From Tamarix chinensis (Eukaryota; Streptophyta; Magnoliopsida; Caryophyllales; Tamaricaceae), in contig CM060174.1 of assembly GCA_030549775.1 (NCBI GenBank), positions 17,409,193-17,473,192 of the forward strand: a DNA stretch of 64,000 bases. Direction: 5' to 3'. Made by a program: the position numbers and the translations under genes. Positions 24,722-37,674 of this stretch are shown in pieces. Below the pieces are notes generated by a model, which was not told the DNA's origin, did no database searches, and was given only the letters and a program-made list of their open reading frames with translations. Each line of letters starts with the position of its first letter. Within the stretch, counting starts at the first letter, position 1.

Positions 24722-27490
24722 GTAGGGGATCAGAAAATGAAACCTATCAATGTAATGGCATTGAGTAAACGAACTACAAAATCATAATCATACAAAAGTT
24801 AATGGAGCATATAGAAAGTATTACAATGAAACCATGGCATGAACAGAATAAAGCATAAATGTTATTACAGAACTCATTTAACATGCGAGAACAACTATCT
24901 TTAGGACTACATGATCATCATAGCATCACACTGAATCAATTTACAATCACTTCATAATCCTATCATAACAATAGTAAAAAAATAAACATTCTCTTGATCA
25001 TTAGGGTATTAACCTAAGGAACCTAGCAAATAAGACAATCATTAATCTAATTAAGAGAAGACATCCTAGAGAGGTACAAAATATAGTAGCCATACCGGCC
25101 CACAAGGGGACTAGATACCCATCATCTATTGGTGACTACATCCGAGCATCAAAGTACCATAGGTAGGGTAAAAGGGCAACAACTAAACCTATAGTCTAAA
25201 CCATACCAAAAGTCATCAAACAAGATAGTTTTTTCATATTATTTAATTTACTTTAGGGGATATAAGAGACAAGTTGGAGACATATAAAGTACTTTGATCA
25301 TATTGGCATATACAAACAACACAGTACCCTCCTAACTGTTTAACATAGAGATGTAAAAAGTACATCGGTTATACTGGCACACTAAGGAAACAGATAACCC
25401 AGTAACCTAAGTCACTTATTCCATAAGTATCAACACCCTTAATAGAGCATGTAGGTTACTTATAGAGTAATGTAAGTTCTAACTTGGGAACTAAGGCACA
25501 TAGGTGAAACAAAACCAAATTGAGGACTCTAACCTAATCTCTATGGTACGTACCCCTAGAGAGTAAACCATTTCCAATCTCAAGTTCTTATACTTTTAAT
25601 ATTATCAGCTTAATAGGTTGATCATTAAATTTTACAAATTCTAATTCCATATTTTTCTATTTTTTCCTTTATTTCTAACTATTCAAGTTAACCTTGAGAT
25701 CATTGATACAAGACTATGTGAAATAAGCACTAAGGTTGACCTAAATAGTCTAATGAGGTAATCATATATCCGATTATTCACACTTAGGCACATATTAGAT
25801 GAAATTGAATAAAATTCTCTTAAAATGCTAGTTATCTCAAAATTAGCCATTGCAGTACTAATCTTGATAATAAATCCTCAATTATCTCAACAAGGCCAAA
25901 GACATTAAAATAAATGCTTCGATGTAATTTATAATTTTGGACAATTTTTGAAGTGGAAAAATTACCATTTTACCCTTAAAATACACTTAAGCCCATTTAG
26001 CAAACAAAGCCTTAGTCACGCATATGTAGCATTTATTTAACATGCTTCTCATGATCATTGTAATACATGATGGAAAATTATAGAATTAAAATGCCAAAAA
26101 TACCGTAGAGCATAAAAAACTTATATCACATATAACTATACACAAACATGCACAAATATCCATACAACATATAGAAAACTTTACGTAATGCATGTTAGGA
26201 ATCTAATGATAAGCTAAAAAAATAAGCATTTGATAGAATAAAATAACTCATGGTAAAGAAAACTACACAGCACAAGCCTACATATTTTTCAAGATATAAC
26301 CATATTCTGACATGATAATATACATAAATGAAAATACATCATCTAACATGCTCTTCCATAATAATCACATGGTCACATAAACACCACTAAATCATAAAAT
26401 AGGAAACTCCAAGCATTTTATCACATGAATTTTACAAATCTAGTAGAAGCATATGGGTTAACTATTTTCCATGCAAAAATAATACTAAAAAAAGAATAAA
26501 AAGACCCTGGTTCAAAACTATTATTATTCTCCTTAAAATAGAAAAACCTAACCAAACAATTCGAATATACTATAATAAACAACAATATAATAACAATAAT
26601 CAAAAAGTGAAATAAAATATAGCCATACCTATGCTATGGGTGGCAAAAAGAAAAAAAAGAAGGATGAAGAACTCTTAAAGTTTTTTCTTAAATCTAACAT
26701 CCATAAACTTAAGAAAAATATAATGTGGCTAGAAAAAGTTCTAATATAAGATAATGAATCAAGGAAAATGGAGAAATGAGTGAGGAAGAGGATTGATATC
26801 TTAACACCTCAACAACAATGGTTGAAGATCTTCAGCAACTCTAGGCAATCTTTAACCAAATGGGATTGAGAGAGGAAATAGTAAAAATGCATAAGGAGAG
26901 AATATTGAAAGAACAAAGCAAATAGGAGCATAAAAGGGAGGTGATAATAAAAATCAACAATTAATAAAGAGAAAAGAGCTAACCAAGGGGATTGTTGAAA
27001 CCATACTTGAATGGAAAGGTGATGAAAGATGGTATGTGTTTAATAGAATGGGTGAGAGGTAAAGTGAAGTAGGTATGGCTAAGAACATGGGTAAAGAGAG
27101 GTGTATAAGAAACAATTGACCTAAGATGAAGGGAGGTTAGGAGAAGGTTAAAATTTTTTGCCATGAAATATTTAAAAAAAATAAATGCACAAATAAGTCC
27201 TTACATGACTCTCAGAGGGTATTAGGTCATCTGCCCAACCTCTAGTGCAATCTATCTCAACATCAACCACTTATCATCGAGGGCTGATAGCACTACTTAA
27301 TATTCTAGCATCAAAACCCTATTTTTATCATTTTTTTTACTTATTTAAACTTATCCAGTTAAACACTAACCCAAACCCACTTAATTAACACGTCCAAGAC
27401 ATAGTATCCTCAAATCTATGATCATGTTCACATTACATATCAAGATGTACTTATGTTCTTCATTTGAATTTAAAGGAAACGGGTATGAAA
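24722..27490 (-). mobile_element. LTR, family C, minus strand
   Basis: It aligns by eye with 18050-20438 over several blocks. Examples are TATCACATGA.TTTTACA..T.TAGTAG at 26419 and 19323, and the GGAAAATGGAGAAA and AACACCTCAA zone at about 26764-26815 and 19673-19722. The upper end near 27490 is a decayed LTR start (TTTCATACCCG on the minus strand). Short minus-strand frames within it have no recognised product. Confidence 0.6.
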
Positions 27491-28654
27491 CCCCATATGT
27501 AAAAGGTATATATGTTTAAGTCCTAAAGGAAAATAAACTTTAAAATGAATTATGAAAATGACTTTTATACTAGGGAAATAGTGGAATTGTATTATGTGGC
27601 TTCATTTTGCTAGTTTTGATGAACCAGTTAACTAATATGCTAAAAAAACTCAAATATTCTACAAGACTTGCAATCCTTATTATGATTTTAAAATTGAATA
27701 TATTTTAGTCCTTCATGTAGCTTTGGAAATCTATTATATTATGATTATAAATGGTTTTTAGAGGGTTGTACACCCTCATTCCAAACTAATTTTCAACATT
27801 AGCTAAAATCTATCAAGATTTTCCCTCTTTTGACTATTTACACTTTTTACTCCTTGATTATGTTTTCCTTATCCATATACCTATAGTTTTATAATATAAA
27901 TTCCTTTAAACCCAATATCCCCCCTTTAGATTTCTTTTTCAAATAATCTAAGATCACATTTGACCACACTTTTCACCATTTTCCCCTCCTCATTAAAGTG
28001 GTTATACATGTGCATTGCCTTTTGATCTTAACCTATATCTTCTTGTCTCACTTTTTGATTATTTCAACCCATCAAAAACCCACTTTGAAGCTCTTTATTC
28101 ATTTGAAAGAAATTTCCAAGTGTTCTTCTCTTCCTTCTTTCCTTAGTTTATTCTCTTCTTCCTTGCTTCCCCTCTCTAGTTTAGTTTCTTTTTAAGCTCA
28201 ATGCAAGTTGCTGAAAGTTGTTATATGATTCTTTTGATTAGATGATAAAGAAATGTAAGGTTGGAGGATCTTTAGGGAGTGGTATTCCTTACTTGAAGAC
28301 TTGCTAAATATGTATATATGGCTTGACCTTGTAGATGTAGAATAATGTGTTATTTGTTATTATTTTATGGTAAGATTTCCATGTTTTACTTTACATTCCA
28401 ACTATTTAAATTTTTTAGAAGCATGATATTGGACTTAGGGTCATGTCATGTTTGGTTTTTTTTTTTACTGAGAATCTATGGAATTGAAAGTGGTATGATT
28501 TATATGAAATTCATTATTTCAGGTAAAGATTTATGAATTATGGATACTAAGTGTGATTTCTTGAATTTTTCATGTGATGTGGAGATTTTAGATTTTTGTT
28601 GGAAGCATGTACACTATTGAATTCTTTTTTTCATAGTAGAACCAACGAATTGTT

Positions 28655-28990
28655 ATAGGGCAAAATAACCCACTAGTCTACCAACTCACTAGTTTTGGCC
28701 TACCAATTAACTAGTTAATTTGAATTTGGTTAAGTGTTTGACTATGGAACTAATAATTACCTAGTTAGCTTGTGTTATAAGTCAGTTAGATTTTGCAAAA
28801 CAGATGACTAGTTTGCCTGTCACCTTATGTTTTTCTCATGATTTGTTTCTAAGACTAGTGTACTGGCCTACACCAATCAACTATTTTTCCCATACGAGTT
28901 AATTGATTTGCTGGCTACACCTTATTTTCACTCAATCTATTTCCCAAACCAGTTCACTAGTTTGTGGAACCAAATAATTGATTTACTTAG
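28655..28990 (+). repeat. degenerate 20 bp-class modules in LTR
   Basis: The modules read CCCACTAGTCTACCAACTCA, CCAATTAACTAGTT, CCAGTTCACTAGTTTG and similar. They match the modules elsewhere in family A LTRs. Confidence 0.7.
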
Positions 28991-29189
28991 GATTGTTGGT
29001 GTATTTTCTTTTAGTTAACCTTAAGGATTGACTTCCTTGCTTTGCATTTTACCATCTTGAGTTGTGATTAAAATGGCAATAAATGGTTTAATTGTAAAGG
29101 TAGGAATTGATTTTAAATGTTAACCTATAATAAGACATTCTTGATTGATCTGGAAGATAACTAGAATATGTGATGACTTTCATTTGCAA

Positions 29190-29500
29190 ATCATCTAGTG
29201 GTTTAACCCACTTTATTGTTTTGAGATGTATGGCTATCTATATTGGGTCTACTGGTAGTTTTTGTCCACTTTATCATTGTTTGGAATGGTTATCTTTATT
29301 GGTTTGGATTCTCATTCTATTCCATCTTATCTTAAATATGTGAACTATCTATATTGAGTTTGTTAATGGTTTTAGTGTACATAATTTATTGATTTGTGCT
29401 AACTATATATATTTGGTTAGTTATTGGTTTTAATCCTTCCCTATCTTGAGATGTGTTAGTTATCTATATTGAGTCAGCTAGTGGTAGACATACCACCTAT
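29190..29500 (+). repeat. degenerate tandem repeat, TATCTATATTGAGTC type
   Basis: About five imperfect units of roughly 60-70 bp share TTGAGATGTGTTAGTTATC, TATATTGAGTC and an (A/G)TGGTTTTAATCC-like end. They lie in the same relative place as the repeat at 4640-5045 in the LTR at 2333-5860. Confidence 0.7.
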
Positions 29501-30169
29501 GTCAATTGCATAAGTTGTGTTATTTATCCATGATGTTAAATTAGCTTGTGGTGCATAGTCCAACAAATTGATTATGGAACATATTTATAAGTATTTTGAT
29601 ATGAGTTAAGAGTGAGGCTATGATTCGTGTTGTATATCTGTGATAACATGTTGTATATACGAATGATTATCCCTTGTATGCATGCTCGATGTGTTGTATG
29701 GTGCCTCTATGGGGGATACATTGTTTACTTAGTACATCAACATACAAATACAACTCTTGTAGGTGACTTGCTGTAGGTACCTGATGAGCATGATATTGAT
29801 CTATATGTTGACGTGTCTAGGCAATAGTGATGTTATTTGGGATGGGTCCTAGAGTAGGAGCTATCTGGTGCTACCTTTGGGATAATTTTATATTCTGGAT
29901 ACTTTGAACTGTTATGTCTCATTTCACTTTTTAGTTGTATCATTTTGTGAGTTGATCTCCACAAATTTCCTCGTTATTATTATTATCGCTTTTGTTAATC
30001 TCTTTTTGTTACTTGGTTGTGAATTATTTTGCCTTACCTTTAGATGAGAAATGTACAAATGCTAGACTCATATTAAGAGCAATAGCAACACCCACATTTT
30101 AGTTTTTGCTTCTACAAATCTATAGCTTTAAACAAAAAAAAAATTATCTTAAAATGCAGTGTGTTGCCC

Positions 30170-31433
30170 TAGCACATTAGAGACATGGACCCTATCTAAT
30201 AATTCGAAATCATCGTGAGACATAGGTTTGTGAGAGCATAGTTTTTCTCCCTAACTTGAATCCTCAAGGAATACTCCCCTAAGACTCACTTATATGGACC
30301 CTAAAGGCATAACTACTTAAAATCCCTCAAGTACACTCTTCTGAAATATGCCTTAATTCTATAAAAAAATGTTCAATAGTGGAGGGTTAACTCCCATATA
30401 AACTACTTAGTGACCCCCTTAGAAACTAATACGAGACATATCATTTTCACACCCTTTTTAACTACTCACTCTTGAGTAGTGGCATGGTCACTCGATAAAG
30501 TTTATGAATGGTATGACATAACTCATTATGTTAAAAAAAAATTATACCATTTGATACAGACTTTCTTCTAGCGATATGAAATCACCAAGACAAATAGATT
30601 TGCAAGAATGTAATTAATCTCTCCGTCTCAAAACCTAAGGTATACTAATCTTAGATCAATTGTTATAGACTTCAAAAACTTAGTATGCTCTAAACTAGCC
30701 AATATAGACTCCAAAAGCATAATTGCCTATGAAGACCTAGGCTTACTTTGTCTGAAAGATTCTTACTCAACCAAAAAAAAAATAGCTCAAGAATGGATGG
30801 TTGATCATTCCATATAAATAGTCAAGTAACTCCCTTAGGAACTAATGTGTGACACATCATTCCTTGCCCTTTTTTTTTTCCTTCCTCAAGCAGGTTTGAA
30901 GTAATTTTTAAGAGAGTCCAAAATGATCTATTAAGTTAAGGGCTTTACACTAGATGATATGGACCTTTTCTATTGATTTGAATTTGTCAATCCAAAAGGG
31001 TTTATATTTACAAGAACCTAATCATTCTCTTTGATCCGAAAGTCAAGATATACTTTGTTGGACTAGTTGATAATGCGCAAATACATAGAACAAACGTGAG
31101 ATGCATCATTGTAATCCTCTTTTTGACTATTCCTCCTCGAATAGGGGCATACTCATCCTAGGGATATATAACAATGCCCCATGAACTTGTCTAGTGATTT
31201 GAAACCATCTTGTCCAATGGTTTTGGAAGAATTGTTCCCCTAAATCCAAAAACTAAGGCATACTTATGCCGAATTAGTTGATATGGACTCTACATACATA
31301 ATTGTCCAAAAACTCCGGACATACTCGTTTAGTAAAAATCCTAATTTTTACTAAAAGGTAGTTTAAGAGTAAAGAACTGATATTCTATATAAAATGTTCA
31401 GTAACCTCCTCGTAAACTACATGTGATGCGTAC
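30170..31433. repeat. degenerate tandem array, units of about 250-420 bp
   Basis: Four diverged copies are present. The shared marker resembles CCCTTAGGAACTAATGTG followed by GACACATCATT. It occurs near 30412, 30828, 31082 (partial) and 31403, so spacing is about 415, 250 and 320 bp. A second marker, GAAATCATC or GAAATCACC followed by GACAnATnGnTTTG, gives the same phase. No coding sequence was recognised in the units. Confidence 0.75.
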
Positions 31434-31928
31434 GAGGGAGGAGGAGCCATACAAAATATCTTCGCACACATAATGGCTTGGATAAATAAATAAACCCTGG
31501 ACTACGAGGCTTGATAACAAGGCCTCAAAAATGTCGTAAGAAAGACTCCAGTCCGCAGTCCTCCTCAGTAGTATAGCTGTTTTATACTCAACAAATTTAA
31601 ATTGAAAAGGTAGGCAAAAAAGCCCAATAAAAGATACTTCTGCGAGTGGGGAAATGAAAGCCAACTCTGTTCGCGGGTCACAAAGGATGTAAAGTAAGTA
31701 GTAGAACTTGACTTACCGAGGAAAGGAAAGGAAAGGGCATAGAGTTTGGTGAAAGCCTGCAGCGGAAGATGCCAGTGCCAGAGGGGACGGTGTAGAAAGT
31801 GACGAGAAAAATAACTGACAGAGGGGACAAAAGAAACAGAGATTCTCTTCTAACTTGCGCATAAAGGAGCAAACAAAAGACGGGCCCAAGTATGGGAACA
31901 AAGTGAACCTAAAAAGCATGAAAAGTAG
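31434..31928. other. GC-richer insert, possible mitochondrial DNA (NUMT)
   Basis: About 500 bp stands out from the AT-rich surroundings by balanced base composition and lack of A/T runs. The texture, such as CCTGCAGCGGAAGATGCCAG and GACGGGCCCAAGTATGGG, resembles non-coding plant mitochondrial DNA. I did not recognise a gene. It interrupts the last unit of the 30170-31433 array. The array marker stops at GTGATGCG, and CACGCCCTTTTT after the insert resembles the continuation of earlier units. The overlapping minus-strand frames (31398-31919) have no known product. A plastid or single-copy nuclear source is possible. Confidence 0.4.
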
Positions 31929-32329
31929 TCACGCCCTTTTTGGCATCCATCCATCCGATACTAATGGTCTACAAAATAATATGGTCGCTCTACATTTTTA
32001 TAATAAAATTTAATTATTAATATTTTAATCTAATTTAATAAAATTATTTAATAATATTAATACAAAAATATTTTTAATACAAATGTAACATATATTTATA
32101 TATATTATTGTATATTATAATTAAAAAAAGAATTTATGTTCAAAGTTTATCATTTAATTACCCAATAATAATCTCTTAAACATAAAAATAGTATTATATT
32201 TGTTGGAACTAGTTTAGATTTTAGATATTAAAGATCTTATAATCTAATTTCTTAGTTTTACTTTAACATCCTAAAAATTATGAACTAATTATTGATGTTT
32301 AAAACAAGTTTATTAAACCCAAAACAATA
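31929..32329. other. extremely AT-rich DNA
   Basis: Nearly pure A/T from about 31995 to 32200, followed by non-coding AT-rich sequence. Nothing else recognised. Confidence 0.6.
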
Positions 32330-33260
32330 AAATATAACGATATTACACCATATTTAATATAAAAAATATATTCCTTATACCTTATTTATATCAGAGGTAA
32401 GAAAAAAATAACAGCGTACTTAAGAATAGGATATGAAAAGCACTTGATCCCACCTTAATATAAAATACAAAAGATAAGAGAAGATGGCAAGAATTAAAAA
32501 AAAATAGAGGACATAGAAGTTCAAGGAGAGAGAGGGATAGATTTCGGATAACAATTCTCTATATCAAACATGATTATGCGCACCATAATTTAAACAACAA
32601 AAATATTGAATCAACGAGTATTGTCGAAATATTTATACAAAGTTATAATTAACCATTAAACATGTAAGCCACCATCAAATATAACGTATCTGAACAACAA
32701 TATTGAGTAACCTACTATACAAAACTAAATATGTAAAAGTCGTATGGAACACATAGAAAGTATCACGAGATGGATATAGTATAAACACATTAAATAATAT
32801 ATCTGGCATTGAGATATGATAAGACACGTCATATCAAAACGATTGCTAAGACAAAATTTTCAACATACCCTTATATAATCACATACAAATTCACCTAGTG
32901 ATCACAATCCTTACAATTATGTAGTCATATTGAGTTTAGGGACTCTAATAGTGATAATAGCTGGAACACTATTATTAATAAACAACCCTAGGAAATAACA
33001 CTCTTCATTAGTATTCTCATCTAGTGGAACGGACTACTACAACTCTAGGTTATAAAGCTTTTTTCACTATAATATCTGGTGGAATAGTAACAAATACAAT
33101 CCCAAGACATAAAATTCATCGCCCCTATAATATTTGGTGGATCGTTATCAATAATGAAACAACCCTAGGGTAGAATGCTTCTCGATAGTATTCTCGTTTG
33201 ATGGAATGAGCTAATAAAAATGGTTCTAACTTATGTGATATTTCACTTTAATATTAATGT
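32330..33260 (-). mobile_element. family B-like LTR fragment, minus strand
   Basis: The lower end reads ATTACACCATATTTAATA, comparable to TGTAACACCCC. The 32930-33240 part carries three or four copies of CTAGTGGAACGGAC or TGGTGGAATAGT alternated with CAACCCTAGG. These correspond in reverse to the GTTCCACTAGAAAGAATAGT repeats of 35053-39064. No termini could be fixed. Confidence 0.45.
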
Positions 33261-33737
33261 TTTAATTGACAACAAAACCAACATAACCCATATATATAAT
33301 ACCCTATTTGTTATAACTCTTTTTAGAAATCCAAGTTATAAACTTTGTTGTTTAAGTGTACGTACTTACTTATAATAAATATTGTAGGATAGCTTATATT
33401 GAATTCGTTATTACTTTGTGTATTATTATGGGGGAGGGTTAGATTATAAAATAATTTGAAAAAAATTACTAGAATAACTTAATTTTTGATAGGCAGTGAA
33501 CTAGATAAAGCCTTTAGCCAACCAATCATTCGTCTAGTCAAGGGGTTCGTATAGAGGTTCCTTTTATCTACGAGGGGTAGCATTATGCCAACTAAAGTTG
33601 TGTGATTCTTCTTATTTTATATTTTACATTTTATATTACTTGTTTTATCTTTGATCCTATGCAAAATATTTGTACATATTTTAAGTCCTAACATCACTTA
33701 ACACATTTTTGTAAGATTTGATAATTCTTGTGATATG
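33261..33737. other. unassigned DNA next to gypsy LTR
   Basis: AT-rich sequence with no recognised feature. It is the presumed target flank of the gypsy element to its right. Confidence 0.4.
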
Positions 33738-34405
33738 TTTGTCATATATAAGGCTAAACATTGGATTAAGCCAAATGTTAGTGTCGGAATTTGGATAAAT
33801 TCCAAAAAAACAAAAAATAAAGAGAATAGGTAAGAAGATGAGATATGAAATTAATCTTGAAAAGGTTTCAAGATTAAGCACTTACACTAACCTACTAAAG
33901 TTTCAACTCTTAGCTTAAATGGTGTAAGATTTTAAAAAATTCACAAGCCTAAACCTTAGCTTTAAGAAGGAGGTATTTGTGTCGATAACTAGTGGGTGAA
34001 TTCTTCATCGAAATCTACCTCTACCTTCAGCCCTCTTACATCTATATATATTGTATTGAGGCCTTTAGCGAGTAAATTACAAATCTAACTCATAGTGAGC
34101 ATATTTGGTTACACCCCCAACCATAGTTGATACCAATATAAGTTAACCAAGGTTTCTAGCCTCTACAATCAATTAGTGCTGACTATTGCATCTCCTTAGC
34201 ATCCCATCATATGATGTATGCGATTACAATCCATGAAAAGTGCTTAGAGAACATAAATTACAAATTAGAAATGTCTAGCGACATAATTTAATTAGGTTTC
34301 ACTAGGAAAGAAAAACATTGGTTGATTGAAAGAAGGAAGTAGTTTCCTCGATAGGTTGGAAATTTGGCCAAGATTATTGAGGTTGTTTCCTCGATAGTGC
34401 ATTCA
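33738..34405 (-). repeat. 3' LTR of the gypsy element
   Basis: It aligns by eye with 52800-53425 along its length, including GTTGATTGAAAGAAGGAAGT near the upper end. Termini are approximate, and no clean TG...CA was found. Divergence between the two LTRs is substantial, so the element is old. Confidence 0.8.
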
Positions 34406-35052
34406 ATGTAAATATGGAAGTCACCCATGTTAAATGTGTTGGGTAAAATCCCCATTTCTTATGGAAGTTTATGGCAATATGCATTATTGCTAATATTTTC
34501 TGGAATTTTTAAGGGTTTGTAACTCCTTGGCATGAGTTTGCTTTTTCTCATAGAAGGAAAAGTTTACTTCCAATGTTATAGCCATATTACATCTCCCAGC
34601 TCAAAAACTTGTTCTTTTTTATGCTTATTTACCTTCTTCTAATTCATGTTGTTCACTTTTTGATCCTCACCCATACTTATTCATGTAATTTTTTGAACTT
34701 GGCAGCCCTATTTTTGGCTTCAAAACTAAATTCACCCTTGATTGGTAGAGGAAAGAGATAGATGGGAGTGGTGGGGTTCACTCCAAAAACCACTTCAAAT
34801 GGTGAGTGATTTGAGGCATAAGTGGGTGAATGGTTGTATGCAAATTCATCATTTCTTAGATTGATATCCCAATCTCTCAAATATTTGTAAACCAAATTTG
34901 TTAAAAGCATAATAATGGTGTGGTTGGTGACTTTAATTTGGCCATTGGTTTGTGGGTGATAAGTGGTACTAAAGGAAACTTTAGTACCGAGTAACCTCCA
35001 TAAGGTTTTTCAAATAAAGTTGAGGAACTTGGTATCTCAATCAGATACGGTC
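34406..35052 (-). pseudogene. pol: gypsy integrase C-terminal half
   Basis: The minus-strand reading begins directly after an insertion: VSD.DTKFLNF, KTLWRLLGTK, FSTTYHPQTNGQIKV. An open frame (34677-34910) follows: NLRNDEFAYNHSPTYASNHS, PFEVVFGVNP and IKGEFSFEAKNRAAKFKKLH. Then KHKKNKFLSWE and a KSKLMPRSYKPLKIPENISN-like tail in shifted frames. This is the integrase catalytic core end (the PQTxGQ and AYN motifs) plus the C-terminal GPF-like module. The Arg of SDRD is a TGA stop (35037-35039), the product expected from CGA deamination. The N-terminal half lies beyond the insertion at 39065. Confidence 0.9.
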
Positions 35053-36136
35053 TGTAATATCCTAAAATTTTGCTTAGCATAATCTTGCGTCATTAGCGTC
35101 CTAATTTAATTCTAATATCAATAAATCTTTTGTTAGCCTTAACCTAACTCCTTAATTCCAAAATTTTAACGGATTCTAAAACCTTAACTTTAATAAACCG
35201 TAATTCTTAAACCAATATCAAAGCCCGCTAAAATTTTCTACTAATCCAAATTACTTTAGCTAATCTAAAATTACCCTAAACTAATCCCCCAACCCTTCTC
35301 TTTTTCTTTTTATTTCTCCTTTTCTTTTCTTTCTTTCTTCTCTTCCTCTCAATAACCTTGAGCTGCAACTTCTAAATTTACGTAACTTGCACTTGCAACT
35401 TACACCACCCACTTGCACCATCACCTTTCTACATTTATCGCCCATCGCCTTATCTCCTTTTTTCTTTTTCCTCTTCTCCTTATGTTCCCTTATCTCTACA
35501 GGATTGCACAACCATTGCACACCCCACCCACACTTAATTTCCCTTACCATTTACCCTTCTCACGCAACATTTACATCAACCATTACCACCCTCAACTTAT
35601 AGCTACTACCCTACCATAACCATCCCCTTGTAACCATCATCATTACCTTACAGCTACACCATCACCATCGCCATCGTCGTACGCCAGTCCCCTGATCTTA
35701 TCTTCATTCCTGACTCACACCACACACGCACAAATGTATGTACATATATATACACTTCACACTCTCCTTTTTATTCTTTGGTTTTGCCTCATTTTTCCCC
35801 ATATTTATGTCAAAGAGACATTGCTGAGCTCTCTCTTCCTTCTTCTTTCATCCTTCTCTCTCTTCTTCTTCTTTTTTATTCTCCTTTCTTTCCTTATTTT
35901 TGGCTTTCAAACCACCATTTCCACCACCGAGCACCACCTTAGCCACCACTCGCTACCCTTCAGCGAGTGGACAAACCTCTCAGGTTACCCCAACCATCCC
36001 CCTCACTCTCACTGGCCATTGCTGCCAATCACCACCTCTCTTCCCTTCTTATTCCTCTCATGCGTTGTAGTATTTCAAAGTGCACAACCTATGAGCTACT
36101 TGCTACATGACCGTGCAACACCTAAAATCCCCTTCC

Positions 36137-36350
36137 GCATAGTCGTGCAACCCTTGCACCGCCCGATCGTGCGTGATTTTTCCTCTCTACCTCTTGCTGC
36201 ACAGCCATGCAACTTTTGCACTGCCTGAGTGTGCGTGATTTTTTCTCTCGACCTCTTGCTGCACAACCCTGGATCTTTCACACCACTTGGCCATGTAGCA
36301 TATTTTCTCTTGACCAAGAGCTTCACCGCCTACTGCACAGCCGTGCAACC
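36137..36350 (+). repeat. tandem repeat, about 62 bp units
   Basis: Units begin GCATAGTCGTGCAACCC (36137), GCACAGCCATGCAAC (36199), GCACAACCCTGG (36261) and GCACAGCCGTGCAACC (36335). The first two are well conserved, with GTGCGTGATTTTT and CTCGACCTCTTGCT. The later two are diverged. Confidence 0.8.
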
Positions 36351-37674
36351 TCATTTCTTTGGTCGTACACCACTAAAATTTAATCATAGCTCTACCACAC
36401 ATTCCTCTACATATCCACACATCTCAAGCTCCCATTTGACTATGGTTATACCTATTTTTACCCTTTTTACCTTGATTTCTCCTTCAATTCAACTCTTCAA
36501 GCCTAATGGTGAATTTTATTACTTTCGTAGGTGGTATTCTAGTAGCTTTGGAGGAGGAAGTCTAGGATTTGCATGCTTAGAGCCTGGTATCCTAGTTTTT
36601 AAGGATACTATTCAATGTTTAGGGTTTTTGATGTTATTTGTTTGTATGGTTATATGTGTTTTTCATGATATTGTTATATATGGTGTATCATGTGTTAATC
36701 TTGATATCTTGTGATGATATGGATGTTATGTTGAAAGAAAGTAAGAATTGGTGAGAAGAATCATTATGTTATGATTTTATTTTTGATAATGTCATATTTG
36801 GGGAATTATATCTTATGGTATGAAATATGGATTTCAGGATATTATATTATTGGAAGAAAGTAAGAATGAGTAAGAAGTACCATTAATGTTTTTTTGTGAT
36901 AATGTCATATTTGTGGAAATTTATTCTATGGTATGATATATGGACTTAAGGATATTATGTTATTAAAAGTAAGTAACATGGGTAAGAGGTACCGTTATTT
37001 TTTTTTTGTGATAATATAATATTTGTGGAAGTATATATATATTGGTATTAAATATAGGTTAAAGAGTTCTTGATAAATGGACTTAAGAAATTCTCATGAG
37101 GTATGATGATTAATTGTGGACTTGGAAAATAACATGTGTGGAAAAATAAAGGTTTTATTTGTGCTTAAGGGTAACTTGGTCATTATAGGATAATATTGGT
37201 ATTTTATGTCTTAAGAGGTTTAAAATGTGATATTAATAGGATGAAGAGTTCATGGAAGTATTATTGTTAGTTGGGATCCTTAAATTATTTAATGGCTAAT
37301 TTGGGGCAAAATCTCTTGTAATAATAATATCAATATTCCATATTTTAGATTTAGAGGTTATCTACTAGAATTAGTAATCTTAAAAATTTCATGGGAGGTG
37401 TTATGACAATTCTATGGAATTTGGGTCTTAGATATTTCTATGGTTATTAGGATGAGATTATTAAAGCAAACTGATGGTAATTAGGTTTTACATTTTGGGT
37501 ATGATACTAATGATAGGATTTGGGAGATGATATAATCTAAGTTGTGTAGAACAATCAACATGGGAGAATGAATACTAAAGGGAGTGTAATTAGGGTTTAA
37601 AAGGACTTAAGGACTTAGACCTATGCTATATGTAAATATGTTTTTAAATGTGTCCTATGCTTGAGAATCAATCT

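Larger units (their letters stand above)
27484..30090 (+). mobile_element. LTR-like sequence, family A type, plus strand
   Basis: It begins TATGAAACCCCATATGTAAA, directly back to back with the minus-strand LTR before it. It has the family A order: a pyrimidine-rich zone (about 27780-28190), CACTAGT/AACTAGTT modules (28655-28990) and then degenerate tandem repeats (29190-29500). The right end is not clear. CAACACCCACATTTTAG near 30090 looks like another LTR start. Confidence 0.5.

Noticed and set aside
27998..28195. Secretory-like hydrophobic small protein
   Set aside because: The Leu/Ser/Phe richness follows from the pyrimidine-rich zone of the LTR.
31398..31919. Three overlapping minus-strand frames in the GC-richer block as genes
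   Set aside because: They overlap in different frames and match nothing known. The block is better explained as inserted foreign or organellar non-coding DNA.
35734..36714. Two adjacent plus-strand open frames of 164 and 161 codons
   Set aside because: They lie inside a family B LTR, are built from pyrimidine-rich and 62 bp repeat sequence, and show no known domain.
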